A stretch of 64,000 nt of DNA, from contig JBITNC010000002.1 in the NCBI GenBank assembly GCA_050084985.1, positions 12,400,001-12,464,000 of the forward strand, read 5' to 3'. The first letter of the stretch is position 1; the number at the start of each line of letters is the position of its first letter. Origin of the DNA: Nageia nagi. Its lineage: Eukaryota; Pinophyta. This document shows positions 42,354-53,044 of this stretch, one piece after another. Position numbers and translations under genes: made by a program. The notes beneath the pieces are model-generated. The model was not told where the DNA came from, searched no databases, and saw only the letters and a program-made list of their open reading frames with translations.

Positions 42354-44730
42354 TGTTGAGCAAGTGTGATTATCATTGTTGTCAACACGTGGTTTTGGCT
42401 GTGTCTTCGCGTGAGTTTTTCTAGAGCAGATAAGCAGGCTTCCGGAATGATAGGCAGGCTTCCAGAATGAAGTGATGATGTTCCAGAATGAAATGATAAA
42501 GCAGAGTTGTGGAAAAGTTTGGGTTCTGGAAAAGGTGAGAGTTGTAGAGAAGTCCGGGTTCCGGAGGATATGAGTGATTATCATGCTGTCAACAAGGCTT
42601 TGATAGGGTTCCAGAGGTTTTGACTGGGTTCCGGAGGAGATGAGTGATTGTCATGTTGTCAACACGTGATTTTGGTAAAGACCAGGAACCGGAAGCTATG
42701 AGGTCGGCAAGGAGCGATCAAATAGCTGACGCCAGTGAGTAAAACATTCCTAAGGGAAGAGATGACATCACGGGAAGAACGATGTTCGCATTTGTGAATA
42801 GAACCAGGTTCCGGAGATGATGAGGTCAGCAAAGAGTGATCAAAGAGCCGGAGCCAGCGAATAAAGCATTCCGGAATGCAGAGATGAGATCGGTAAAGAA
42901 AGATTGAAAATCTGGAGTCCATAAAGTAAATGTCCTGGAAGTAAAATGTTTAGGATTAAAAGGATGACATCACAGAGGATAAGATAGTCGTGTTTTGCTA
43001 AAGACCAGAGTTCGGAGATGATGACATCAGCAGTTGGTGTTGAAAAGTTCGGAAGGCCACGTAGATACATTGGAACTCTCTTTCGGAGTCCAGAGATGAT
43101 GACATCATGCGAGAAGCATTTTACTCTGCTTCCAGAGTCCGGAGAAGATGACATCAGCAGTTGGTGTTTAAAAGTCTGGAGATAAAAGTTCGGAGACAAA
43201 AGTCCAGAGACAAAAGTCCGGAGATAAAAGTCTGGAGATAAAAGTTCAAAGATGAAAGTGCAGAGATAAGAGTCCGGAGATGATGACATCATGCGGGAAG
43301 CGTTTTACTCTACTTTCGGAGTCCAGAGATGATGACATCATGGTGTATACAATAAAGAGTCCGGGATTATCAGAAATACCATTATGAAGAAGAAAAGAGT
43401 CTGGAATTATCAGAAATACCATTATGAAGAAGAAAAGAGTTTGGAATTATCAGAAATACCATTATGAAGAAGAAAAGAGTCCGAAATTATCAGAAATAAT
43501 TAGATACTGTCAAATCTCCGAAATCAGTGGAGAAAGAGGTATACTTGTCTAAACAACTCTGTTTGAGCAATAGGAGCGTTCATCAGTTACAGCAGTTGCA
43601 GACTCAGATAGTGAACTCCCTTTTGGTACAGAAGCAGTTACAAACAAGGATTCCTTTTCAGTTTGTTTTTGATAACGTGTAATGATAGGAACAGTTTCTT
43701 GATGTGTAACGGTTAATTACAGGAATGAAGTGAATGGAGTGGTAGTTGTGAGTGCACAGCTTGAGAAGAGTGGAAGTTATGAGTGCACAGCTCGAGGAGA
43801 GTGGAAGTAATGATTGCACAGCTCGAGGAGAGTGGAAGTAATGATTACACAGCTCGAGGAGAGTGGTAGTTATGAGTGCATAGCTTGAGAAGAGTGGAAG
43901 TTATGAGTGCACAACTTGAGGAGAGTGGAAGTAATGATTGCACAGCTCGAGGAGAGTGGTAGTTGTGAGTACACAGCTTGAGAAGAGGTGAAGTGGTGCA
44001 CGAAGAGACGTGTGTAGAGTGAAGTGCCGGAGTGCAGGCAATAGTGTGTGATGAGATGTGCGTGTAGAGAAGTGCGAGAGAGGAGGTAATAGCGTGGAAG
44101 AGGGGAGTATCAGGAGCATGTGAAGTGAGCAAATGTATATGCAGATAGTATAGTGATTGTTTAACTGTGTTACTTTGGAGCTGTGTGCAGAGATCAAACA
44201 GTGAGCATTAGAGCTAGACCATTGAGGGTCTTCTAGAATTGTATTCCTTCCTCCCTTTTGAATGTTGTCTCAAGTGGGTGCTTGATAAGTGGTAGTTGGT
44301 GCTACCCTTCACAGTTGGTGCTGTGAATTTGAGAGCTGGAGTTGGTGCTCCAAGCAGTAGGTGCTGCTATTCTCAAAGTGGTAGTTGGTGCTACCCTTCA
44401 CAGTCGGTGTTGTGAATTTGAGAGCTGGAGTTGGTGCTTCAAGCAGTAGGTGCTGCTATTCTCAAAGTGGTAGTTGGTGCTACCCTTCACAGTTGGTGCT
44501 GTGAATCTATAAGCTTTCTTTAATGGTTGGATTTGGATTGGTGTCCAAGCAGTCATTTTCAGGGATGTAGCCAATCTGGTGAACCTCGTTACATCTAGTG
44601 TTGTGTGATGTACTGGTGTGCTTGTTCATTTCTCTCTGGCTTTTAATCTGTCTTTATTTAAGAAGATTACATTGATTATTTTTATATACACTGATTCACC
44701 CCCCCTCTTAGTGTCACTCGAAGTCCAACA
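42354..44730 (+). repeat. 3' LTR of element 5
   Basis: Same termini as 36799-39243, 68 bp shorter. It has three instead of five full 40-bp units (43371, 43411, 43451), a 31-bp array at about 43740-43990 and the 89-bp array at about 44290-44510. The site equivalent to the intact TGACGTCA is TGACATCA at 42773-42780. Confidence 0.95.
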
Positions 44731-44934
44731 GGTAGTACCTGGGCTCCACCTTGCGGGCATCTAGGTGAAGGCCTAATTCTATACAAGAAAACAACCCCAA
44801 CTTTATCTTTCTATGGATCGTGGTTAATAAGTTTGCACATGTGGGACATGTTTGCTTATTAGATGTTTTATATGTATAGATGGAAAATTGTAAAAGTTTA
44901 CATTCTTATTGCATATTCATTTATTTTTGTAGCA

Positions 44935-47900
44935 ATGGTTGAAACCTTCATTCCCAAGCATATACTCGACGGTTCCAACTTTGGAATATGGGAACCTCGT
45001 ATGAAAGCTGAGTTACAAGCAAGGAAGCTATGGTAGACAGTTAGTGAAGACATGGTTGCTCCTACCGATGAGAAGGCTCTTGAAGTATACAACTCAAAGA
45101 ATGAGTTAGCAACTTCAATGATTTATCGTGCAGTTTTAGATGATGTCCTTCTCATGATCTCTTCATCAACTTCAGCAAAGGAAGCTTGGGATAGGTTAAA
45201 GAAAATTTACCTTGGGTCCAAATTTTCAAGGAGGTTTACCATTCTACAAAAGTTGTTGCAGTATCGACAAAGTGAAGATGAAAGTGCCTCCACCTACTTA
45301 AACAAAATCATTGACCTCAGGACATAATTGGTTGGTTATGGGTGCAACTGGATCAATGATGAGTTCATGGTCTTCATCATTCTTCAAAGCCTTACTACAA
45401 AGTTTAGTAACTTTTTCACGGTTATGGAAATAAGGCTCGATGATGAAGAAGATGTCATCTCACTTGATAACCTTTCTAGACTTCTTCTGAAGCATGAGGA
45501 AACTTTGAACAAGAAAATGTTGAACCTTTCTCCAAAGGACAATAGCATTGCTCTAGGAGCAACCAAAACTCCTTTCAAGAAAAAGTTCAAACATTACAAA
45601 TTCAAAGACAACAAGTCCTCATCTACCTTCAGGAAGTATGACAAAAAGGGCAACAACAATCATGGCAACTACAGGCACAAGAATGACAAAGTTGAATCAA
45701 GCAATCCAACACCTCAAGAAAAGTTTGATGGAAATTGTAACTTTTGTGGTATCTTTGGGCACAAAGAGTATGATTGTCGCAAAAAGAAATTTGCTCAAAA
45801 AGGTAAGGGAAATGCAAATCTAAGAACTTTCAATAATAGAAAGAAGAACAAGCATACTGCTAATGTTGCCTACTACTCAATGACTCAAACTATTTCAAAT
45901 GATTGGATTGTTGATTCAGGATGCACTAATCACATGTGTTATGAAAAGGATAAGTTTGAAAACTTTCATAAGTACAAAAAGGATGCAGTTGTGATAGGTG
46001 ATAATACAGTCCTTGATGTTCACAGAATAGGGAGTGTGAAGATTCATGGAAAGACTCTTGATAATGTCTTTTATGTGCCTAAACTAAGGATGAATCTCAT
46101 CTCCGTGATTCAAATTACAAGGAAAGGATGCTCATTTGAGTTTACCTCACACTCTTGGTGTGTTAAGAAAGGACTTGCCACCTTGTTGAAAGGATCAGTA
46201 AAGGATGACCTTTATATTGTGGATTAAGTACCTTCAAAGATTTGTCTTGCTGCAAATGTTTGTTCAAAAGGTAATCTTTGGCATCAACGATTAGGGCACC
46301 TTAACCACAAGAGTATTCAAGATATGAAAACTCAAGCACTTGTGGAAGGTTTACCTAATATTTCACCCACAATTGGTCTTTGTGAAAGGTGCATTCTAGG
46401 AAAGATGTATAGGCAAAAGTTTGAAAAAGATGAGGCAACTCGGGCTACTTGTCCTCTTCAGCTTGTGCATTCAGATTTGATGGGTCCTTTTCAAACTAAG
46501 TCACTAGGTGGAGCTTCTTATGTTCTAACCTTTATTGATGACTTCAGTAGGATGACATTTGGTTATCTACTTGAGCACAAGGATCAAACTTTTGATAGGT
46601 TTCAAGACTTCAAGGCACTTGTTGAAAATCAAACTGATTTTAAGATCAAGATGCTGAGATTTGATAATGGGGGTGAATATAATAGCAATGAGTTTAACAA
46701 CTATTGTGTTAAACATGGGATTAAGCAACAATTCACAATCCCTTACACCCCTCAGCAAAATGGAGTTTCTGAAAGGAAGAATCGCACCATTATGGAAATG
46801 GCAAGATGCATGTTGGGTAACCTTCCTAGTTTCTTATGGGTGAAGCTGTTCACACTGCTATTCACACCCTAAATAGGTGTCCTACTAAGGTAGTTGAAGG
46901 TAAAAATCCATATGAAGCATGGACAGGAAAGAAACCTAACCTCTCACACTTCAGGGTCTTCAGTTGTGATGCATTTGCCTTCATTACCTCAGAGAAAAGA
47001 AAGAAGCTACATAAATGATTAGAAAAATGCATCTTTGTGGGGTATGATAATCAACATAGAGGTTACAGGCTCTACTCTTCATCCCATAAAATAGTCTTTG
47101 TTTCTAGGGATGTCAAGTTCAATGAACTTTCTGAGGATACGACCTCTCATGCTGAGGTGTCTGATACAGATGATTCTTCACCTACACCTAACTAGTTGGA
47201 TGATCCTGTAGAGAAGTCACCACAAGAGCAAAATTCTCTAGCATAGAGAATTACAAGGAGTATGACCTTGAATAACTCTTTATTTGCCAAAATTGATAAT
47301 AAACATGAGCCATCAACCTTCAAAGAAGCTTCCAAGCAAGAGTGTTGGATGGAAGCTATGAAAGTTGAGTATGAGGCGCTCATGAAAAATGAAACTTGGG
47401 ATTTGGTTCCTTATCCCAATGCGAAAAATATGATTGGCAATAAATGGATATACAAGGTCAAGTACAATTCTGATGGAAAAATTGAAAAATACAAGGCAAG
47501 GTTAGTAGCCAAAGGATTCGCTCAAAAATATGGTATTGATTATGAGGAAACCTTTGCTCCTGTAGCTAAGATGCCTACTGTCAGAATAATCCTTGCTCTT
47601 TCTGCAGCTCAAGGATGGAAAGCTTTTCAACTTGATGTCAAAAGTGCATTTCTCAATGGTGACTTGGATGTTGAAATCTACATGAATCAACCAGAAGGAT
47701 TTATTCCAGAAGGAAAAGAGTCTCTTGTGTGTAAGCTAAAGAAGTCTTTGTATGGACTTAAGCAAGCACCTAGAGCATGGTACAAGAAAATTTCAGGATT
47801 CTTTGCAGATATTGGTTTTTCCAAGTGCTTCTCAGATTCAGATCTATATGTACTCAATCAAGGAAAAGACATGGTCATAATTCTCCTTTATGTGGATGAT

Positions 47901-48854
47901 CTTCTCATAACAGGAAATAATATTGAAATCATCCAAGAGTGCATCTCCAAACTCAAGGCAACATTTGAAATGACTGATCTAGGTCTATTACATTACTATC
48001 TTGGAATGCAAGTATACCAACATAAAGATTGTACTTATCTTAGTCAATCTAAGTATATATTAGACATCTTGCAAAAGTTTGGAATGGAGGAGTGTAAATA
48101 TGCTGCAATACCTATTTCACCTGGAATCATTGTATCACTGAGCTTAGATTCTCAGTTGGTTGATGCTACAACTTATAGACAATTGATTGGTAGTCTTCTA
48201 TATCTGACTATCTCTCGTCTTGATATTGCCTTTGCAGTGAATCTGATGGCACGATTCATGCAAAAACCATATGTTGAACACCTCAATGTTGTTAAGCAAA
48301 TCTTGAGGTATGTTGCAGGGACAAAGGATCTTGCTCTTAAGTATTCCAAAGTGCCCTCAATTCTTCTCTCAGGGTTCTTAGATTCTGATTATGGGGGAGA
48401 TAGAGATGACAGAAAATCAACCTCTGCATATGTGTTTAGCATTGGTTCAAGTGCTATCTCTTGGGCTTCCAAGAAGCAACCTATTGTGACTCTTTCTACC
48501 ACTGAAGCTAAATATTGAGCCATGTCTATTGCCACCCAAGAAGCTATTTGGCTAAGACATCTTCTGATCGAAATTGGGTATAAGCAAAATGGCCCATCTC
48601 TTATTTCGTCAGACAATCAATCGGCTATCTCTTTGGCTAAGAATCCTGTGTTCCATCAGCGAACCAAACATGTAGAAATCCAAGCTCATTTTATTAGGGA
48701 GAAGGTTCTAGATGACATCATACACTTGTAGTATTGTCCATCTACTGAAAACTCTGCTAATTTGTTCACCAAGCCCCTTCCTGAAGCTCAGTTCTGCAAG
48801 CTTAGGGATTCTCTCGGGTTGGTGAAGTTTCCCTCAAGGGGGAGTGAAGTTTAA
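44935..48854 (+). pseudogene. Broken gag-pol polyprotein of element 4
   Basis: Start MVETFIPKHILDGSNF at 44935, just after the acceptor-like AG. Gag has a CCHC knuckle CNFCGIFGHKEYDC; protease WIVDSGCTNHM; pre-integrase HQRLGHLNHKS and CERCILGK; integrase VHSDLMGPF, MLRFDNGGEY, TPQQNGVSERK; RT FLNGDLDVEIYM and ILLYVDDLLITG; RNase H GFLDSDYGGD, STTEAKY, SDNQSAISLAKN. Breaks: TAG 45034, TAA 45325, TAA 46225, a one-base loss near 46840, TGA 47016, TAG 47193, TAG 47244, TGA 48516, TAG 48729. The natural end is TAA 48852-48854. Motifs are otherwise intact, so loss of function is recent. Confidence 0.92.
48836..48846 (+). promoter_or_regulatory. Internal second polypurine tract of element 4
   Basis: AAGGGGGAGTG at the very end of pol is identical to the 11 bases spanning the true polypurine tract and LTR start at 49671-49681. 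An 835-bp untranslated region lies between them. Confidence 0.55.
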
Positions 48855-48908
48855 ACTTTTGTTAGTGATGACAACTTCACCTCTAAGAGGCCTTTTTGAT
48901 TGTACATT

Positions 48909-49195
48909 CTAGACCTCCATGGTAAGTTTGCTTTGTGTGACAAACTTGTTGTACAATTGTTGTTATAGAGTGTTGATTATTTTATACCTCAGTGGTAAGT
49001 TTGCTCTGCGTGACAAACTTGTTGTACATTTTATACCTCTGTGGTGAGTTTGCTCTGCATGAGAAACTTATTGTACAAATTTTGAGCATATAATTAATAT
49101 ACCTCCATGGTAAGTTCGCTCTGCCTGAGGAACTTGTTGTACATTCTATACCTCCGTGGTGAGTTTGCTCTACGTGAGAAATTTGTTGTACAATT
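48909..49195 (+). repeat. Five-copy hairpin repeat in 3' untranslated region of element 4
   Basis: A ~45-base unit (TACCTC..TGGT, hairpin, TTGTACA) occurs five times. Each holds a 24-base stem-loop: 48924-48947, 48997-49020, 49046-49069, 49112-49135 and 49161-49184. Stem halves read AAGTTTG/CAAACTT in copies 1-2, GAGTTT/AAACTT in 3, AAGTTC/GAACTT in 4 and GAGTTT/AAATTT in 5. Pairing is always kept by paired changes or G-U. Spacing is 73, 49, 66 and 49 bases. No other such array occurs in the window. An RNA role (packaging, stability, translation) is inference. Confidence 0.75.
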
Positions 49196-49670
49196 TTTTA
49201 TGCTCTATTTAAAATCAACACATGTCTATATACAACAGGTGACTATGAGTGATGGCTTGGCATCTCTGTGATGGCTTATAGTGCACCATTGATCAGTTAT
49301 TTATAAGATGGCATTATTTGATTCTCTTATTTGAATATATGATGCATCTAACTAATTTTGTTCATGAGTTGCTTGTAGCATGCAGGATCTTCTTCAGAAA
49401 TGTAGGTTACTTACCTTGTGAAAGCAAGCTCATGGAGACTCACATGTCAGCTTAAAGTTGATTGACTACTATGTATAGTGAAACCAATTGTGGTTAATGA
49501 TTGTATTGTAAACCATTTTTTATCAAATGGTAATGTAGTGAGTCTCATACTAGTTCTCAAAAATATTCTCAAATATGTAAAAGTTCTCATCTCCACTTGT
49601 ATCTCTATGGAGGAGAACTCTCTCTTACTCTCTCTCTTCTCTCTTCTACGCTCTATCCCAATATTGCATT

Positions 49671-49679
49671 AAGGGGGAG
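49671..49679 (+). promoter_or_regulatory. Polypurine tract of element 4
   Basis: AAGGGGGAG immediately before the 3' LTR. Confidence 0.88.
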
Positions 49680-50185
49680 TGTTAGAATTTGTAATGAAAT
49701 ATTATGAATATCTAAACTCCTTGTAAATTCAATTCATCACTTAAGGGTATGTAGATACCTTAAGAGATTAATTGAATTCTTTAATATGTAGACTTTGACT
49801 TTACCAAAGTGGTTAGTTGGTAGGTTGAAGTTAGGTGATACATTTAATGTAACCCTAACCTTACCCTTGGGTTAAAGGAAGGTTAGGGAGGTGCTCTCAA
49901 GCTATAAATAGAGGGCCTCTCCTCTTGTAACATATCTAAGTTTTGGAGTAAGATTACTCTACTTGGTTGTGTAGGAGAGAGCAAGAGAATAGTTGTAATA
50001 GAGACATAGATTGAGAATAGAGAACTAGTTGTGGATGTACTCCCAAGGAGGGAGGAACCACATTATATTGGTGTCATATTATGTGAATGATGTTCTTAGA
50101 ATTATAGATGTGTTATCTTGTGTACACTTGAGTTTCCTAGTCTTAGGTCCTAGAGGATTTGTTTAGATATAGTTCAAATCCTTCA
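49680..50185 (+). repeat. 3' LTR of element 4
   Basis: 506 bp, about 99% identical to the 5' LTR; TATA box at 49903-49911; followed by the target duplication CCCTT. Confidence 0.95.
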
Positions 50186-50190
50186 CCCTT

Positions 50191-52137
50191 ACCATAATAA
50201 GGCAAGTTTCCAAATGCTCTAATGAATCATGGGGGGAAAGCCATAAGTCAATTCCATAAAAATAAGTTTAATTAAATTGACTAACTTTTTCAACAAAGGG
50301 TCATGGATTATAGGCCCAATAGTTTGAAATTGAAGCTCTAATACCAATGTAGTTCTCCACCTTACTTTCAACTTCATAAACCCTAAAAATTTAGACCTAT
50401 TTTTTAATTTAAAATGAAATACTTGATTGATCTAGGAATTGAATCAGGTGATTGTCAATTTTGTTAGCTGCCAACACCCATATGGCAATATTGGTAGAGT
50501 ATAGAATAACTAACCCTCATTGAAAACTTTCTAGTGCTCACTCCACAACACTTATCCCATTAAGGAGATGCCTTGTAGGTGACTCAACCATTCCCATTCC
50601 ATGAACTATGCAATAGATATTCTTGTCATGGTATTTTGGTTTCCTATATAGGGACCATATCACCTAAGAGAATACTCTTCCATATGGTTATACATCCTCA
50701 CCCAATGTATGACCCTCTGATTTATAGGCGTAGATAGATTATCTTAGGTAATCATCCATATGAATGGATAGCATCATCACCTATGGCACAATAATCATAC
50801 ACCTATATGCTAAAGTGTAAGTAGTATCAATACTAAATTACCATCACCTAGTAAATATAGTGGAAAAATATTTTTTTGGAGGAGAAGATGAACTATCAAT
50901 GATATTTTATGGTATTTTTAAATCTCAATACTCATTGTAGGTGAAAAATTAAAAACTAGTAGAAGGTACTTTTGGAGAAAGTTTTTTATGTTCTTTGGTT
51001 GTAGTGAAGGTTTTGCAACTTAAGAATGTTTGAGATATTTGTCAAAATATTTTCTTTGGGTACTAGAGGTTGTTGATGATGTATTGTATAGAATGTGTCA
51101 GTTTGGGGTAGTAGCACTCTAGCCTATTCTAATTGTATGCTTAATTATTGATTAATATACATCAAAGATCAAGTTGAAAGTTGGTGTTTCCCCACAATGG
51201 AATTGACCACTATAAATATGTATTTTATTTTATGGGTCAATGCAAGAAGTCAGGTCCACTTCGTTTCCAAAAAGTGGAAGTATTTTCTTGATTTTCAGGT
51301 TTGGTCACATTGATCTCAAAATTTGAAGGACTTAGACATGGAATCTTGAAAAAGGTCATTGTGATACAAAAGTAGTTATTTGAGTCTAGTTTTACAATAT
51401 ATAATTTATTCCAATACCCAGATAATAAAAATAAATTTTTAATGGGTATAAATAAAAACTACTATTTAAAAATTATTATTTTAGGACCATACCATGCATG
51501 TGTCTATCACATATTTTGATATTATCTAAAGTATTTTTTTTAAATAATTTTGGAAAAAGATACGTAACATAATGAAGCTTGTCTTGGATATTTTTTCATA
51601 TTTGTTTCATGAGTATAATATTTTTTATTAATTTTTATGTGTCATAATTACAATTTTGAAAAATGCTCATATCTGGCATGCATAATTTGACCTAAAGTTA
51701 TCATTTTTCAAATTTTTTCTAATTTTTCTATAGAATTATCTAAAGGTTGTCCCTATATATTTTTAGCTTTTGGCTTATTAATTACATAAAATATAGGATG
51801 AAAATTAACATTGTAAAATATTAAAATTTGTATTTAATATATCTAAAAAAATATAGGTTACAAGTAATTATAGATTGCATCATATCATAGCTAAGTTCAT
51901 TTACGAGGCTTGTGTATGTAGAAAAGAAGATTTTAGAATTTGGAACTATTTCAATATAACCCTAAAATTAGAAAAAGAAGCAAAATACTACCATGGATGA
52001 AGAATAAAAATGTTCAAAGATGAATATTTTAGAAGATTCCTTAATATGAAGAGTAATCTTATGTAACTTGTCATATTGATTTAAGGAAAACATATTCAAT
52101 TGGGGAGTAACAATAAACTGAGAAAATCAAAAGAACC
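50191..52137. other. Spacer right of element 4, with one PBS-like site
   Basis: GCTCTAATACCA at 50335-50346 is, on the minus strand, a PBS-like TGGTATTAGAGC, followed by TGTAGTTC as an LTR could begin. No partner LTR or pol is visible, so an old minus-strand element is only a possibility. The rest is AT-rich without genes. Confidence 0.3.
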
Positions 52138-52338
52138 TTTGCTGGTTCAAACCCTTATTTGATGCCTTTCAAGGTTGAAGATAAAGTTGAAATTCCAACT
52201 TTCAAAGAAGTTAGTGCCAAGAAGTTGGACAATTGGTTAAAGTAGTTGGAGGTTTATTTCCAAGTTTAATATGCAACCAATGGTAAAGAGGAATTCTCTT
52301 TTTCTAGGCTCAAAATCATTTTACAAATAAACTCTTAA
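52138..52338 (+). pseudogene. Fragment of a Ty3/gypsy-type gag
   Basis: One frame reads NPYLMPFKVEDKVEIPTFKE, then KKLDNWLK, TAG (52243-52245), LEVYFQV, TAA (52267-52269), then KEEFSFSRLKI. The pattern (IP.F.G....LD.WL..LE.YF.....) is the start of the retrotransposon gag domain of Ty3/gypsy elements. It has two internal stops and no neighbouring domains. Similarity to the duplicated segment starts about 100 bases to the right. Confidence 0.55.
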
Positions 52339-52439
52339 TAAACTTGCACTGTATTAGGTTTTTAATATAAACATATCTTGAGTGTCATTATTCCCTTTTT
52401 GTAGTGGAATGATTATTTGAACTCCATAAGTGCATATTC

Positions 52440-53040
52440 CCCTTGTTGTAATCTTTTCTATTTTATTAGTTATATTTCTACTTTCCAATTTAATATCACT
52501 TTAAATTTATAAAAACTCAATCAAATGAATCAATTTGATCTTGAGTCTTCTCAATATTGTGGTTGGTTTGTAGATAAATCTTGTTTGTTTCTTTTTCTAT
52601 GTTTTTCTTCCAATCAATTATAAATACAAGGATTTATTTTAGCTCCTCTTTTTTCTTTTTTTGATGTAAAATTGACTTGTATTAAAAATTAAAATACATA
52701 AAAAAAAGTTGAATGATTTAACTCCAACTTTGGTAGAATGATAGATGAATTTTTTGTATGAGATAATAAAAATAATTTAAATATGATTCACCATAAATCA
52801 ATAGTTTATAAATTTTTATGCTATTTACATAAATAATTAAAATAAATTATTTTGGAGAGCATTAATATGCATCCACAAAGCATTGTAGATTACATTAAGT
52901 TATCTTTAATTGCTGCTCCCATTAAGATAATCTAATGGAGAAGATAAATAAAATAACACCTTCCATATCTTCCTTACCGTGCATTGGATAGGTCCTTCCC
53001 TCTTTTTAGAACCTAATGATTCTATCACAACAAATTAGAC
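52440..53040. repeat. Duplicated segment, copy matching 59640-60460
   Basis: Shared phrases in order with 59640-60460 include CAATTTGATC/CATTTTGATC followed by TCTCAATATTG, GGTAG.ATGAT.GATGAATT, TTTATGCTATTT, and ATGCATTGGA..GGTC...TTTAGAA.CTAATGATTCTA.CACAACAAA. Similarity ends where the copia relic begins. Confidence 0.7.
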
Positions 53041-53044
53041 TTTG

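Larger units (their letters stand above)
36799..44730 (+). mobile_element. Non-autonomous gag-only Ty1/copia element 5, nested in element 4
   Basis: Very long LTRs (2,445 and 2,377 bp) and a perfect target duplication GGTAG at 36794-36798 and 44731-44735. The interior has a PBS, an intact 607-codon gag, then only protease, a piece of integrase and the RNase H tail. Most of integrase and all of RT are deleted. Four G-rich polypurine-like tracts precede the 3' LTR. Long LTRs, multiple polypurine tracts and a gag with coiled coil point to the Sirevirus/Maximus lineage (inference). Movement would need RT supplied in trans. Confidence 0.92.
34107..44932 (+). other. Putative 5'-leader intron of element 4 (interrupted by element 5)
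   Basis: The leader has a donor-like AAAAG/GTATAAAG at 34106/34107 and an acceptor-like TTTATTTTTGTAG ending at 44932, two bases before the gag ATG at 44935. The family relic on the minus strand has matching borders: GAAG/GTATAATC at 57580 and TTTTTTGTAG ending at 55478, again two bases before the former gag start. Removing element 5 leaves about 2.9 kb. The last ~760 bases (36240-36798 plus 44736-44932) are clearly conserved between both copies. Splicing is inference; the conserved leader itself is directly visible. Confidence 0.45.
33439..50185 (+). mobile_element. Ty1/copia element 4, host of a nested insertion
   Basis: Two 506-bp LTRs (33439-33944, 49680-50185) with perfect 5-bp target duplication CCCTT at 33434-33438 and 50186-50190. 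I count about six LTR differences (around 1.2%), so it is young. Order: 5' LTR, PBS, a leader of about 3 kb, gag-pol (44935-48854), a long 3' untranslated region with hairpin repeats, polypurine tract, 3' LTR. Element 5 with its duplicated target occupies 36799-44735 inside the leader; without it the element is about 8.8 kb. Several stops and a frameshift disable gag-pol. The relic at 53040-58162 is an older member of the same family. Confidence 0.93.
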
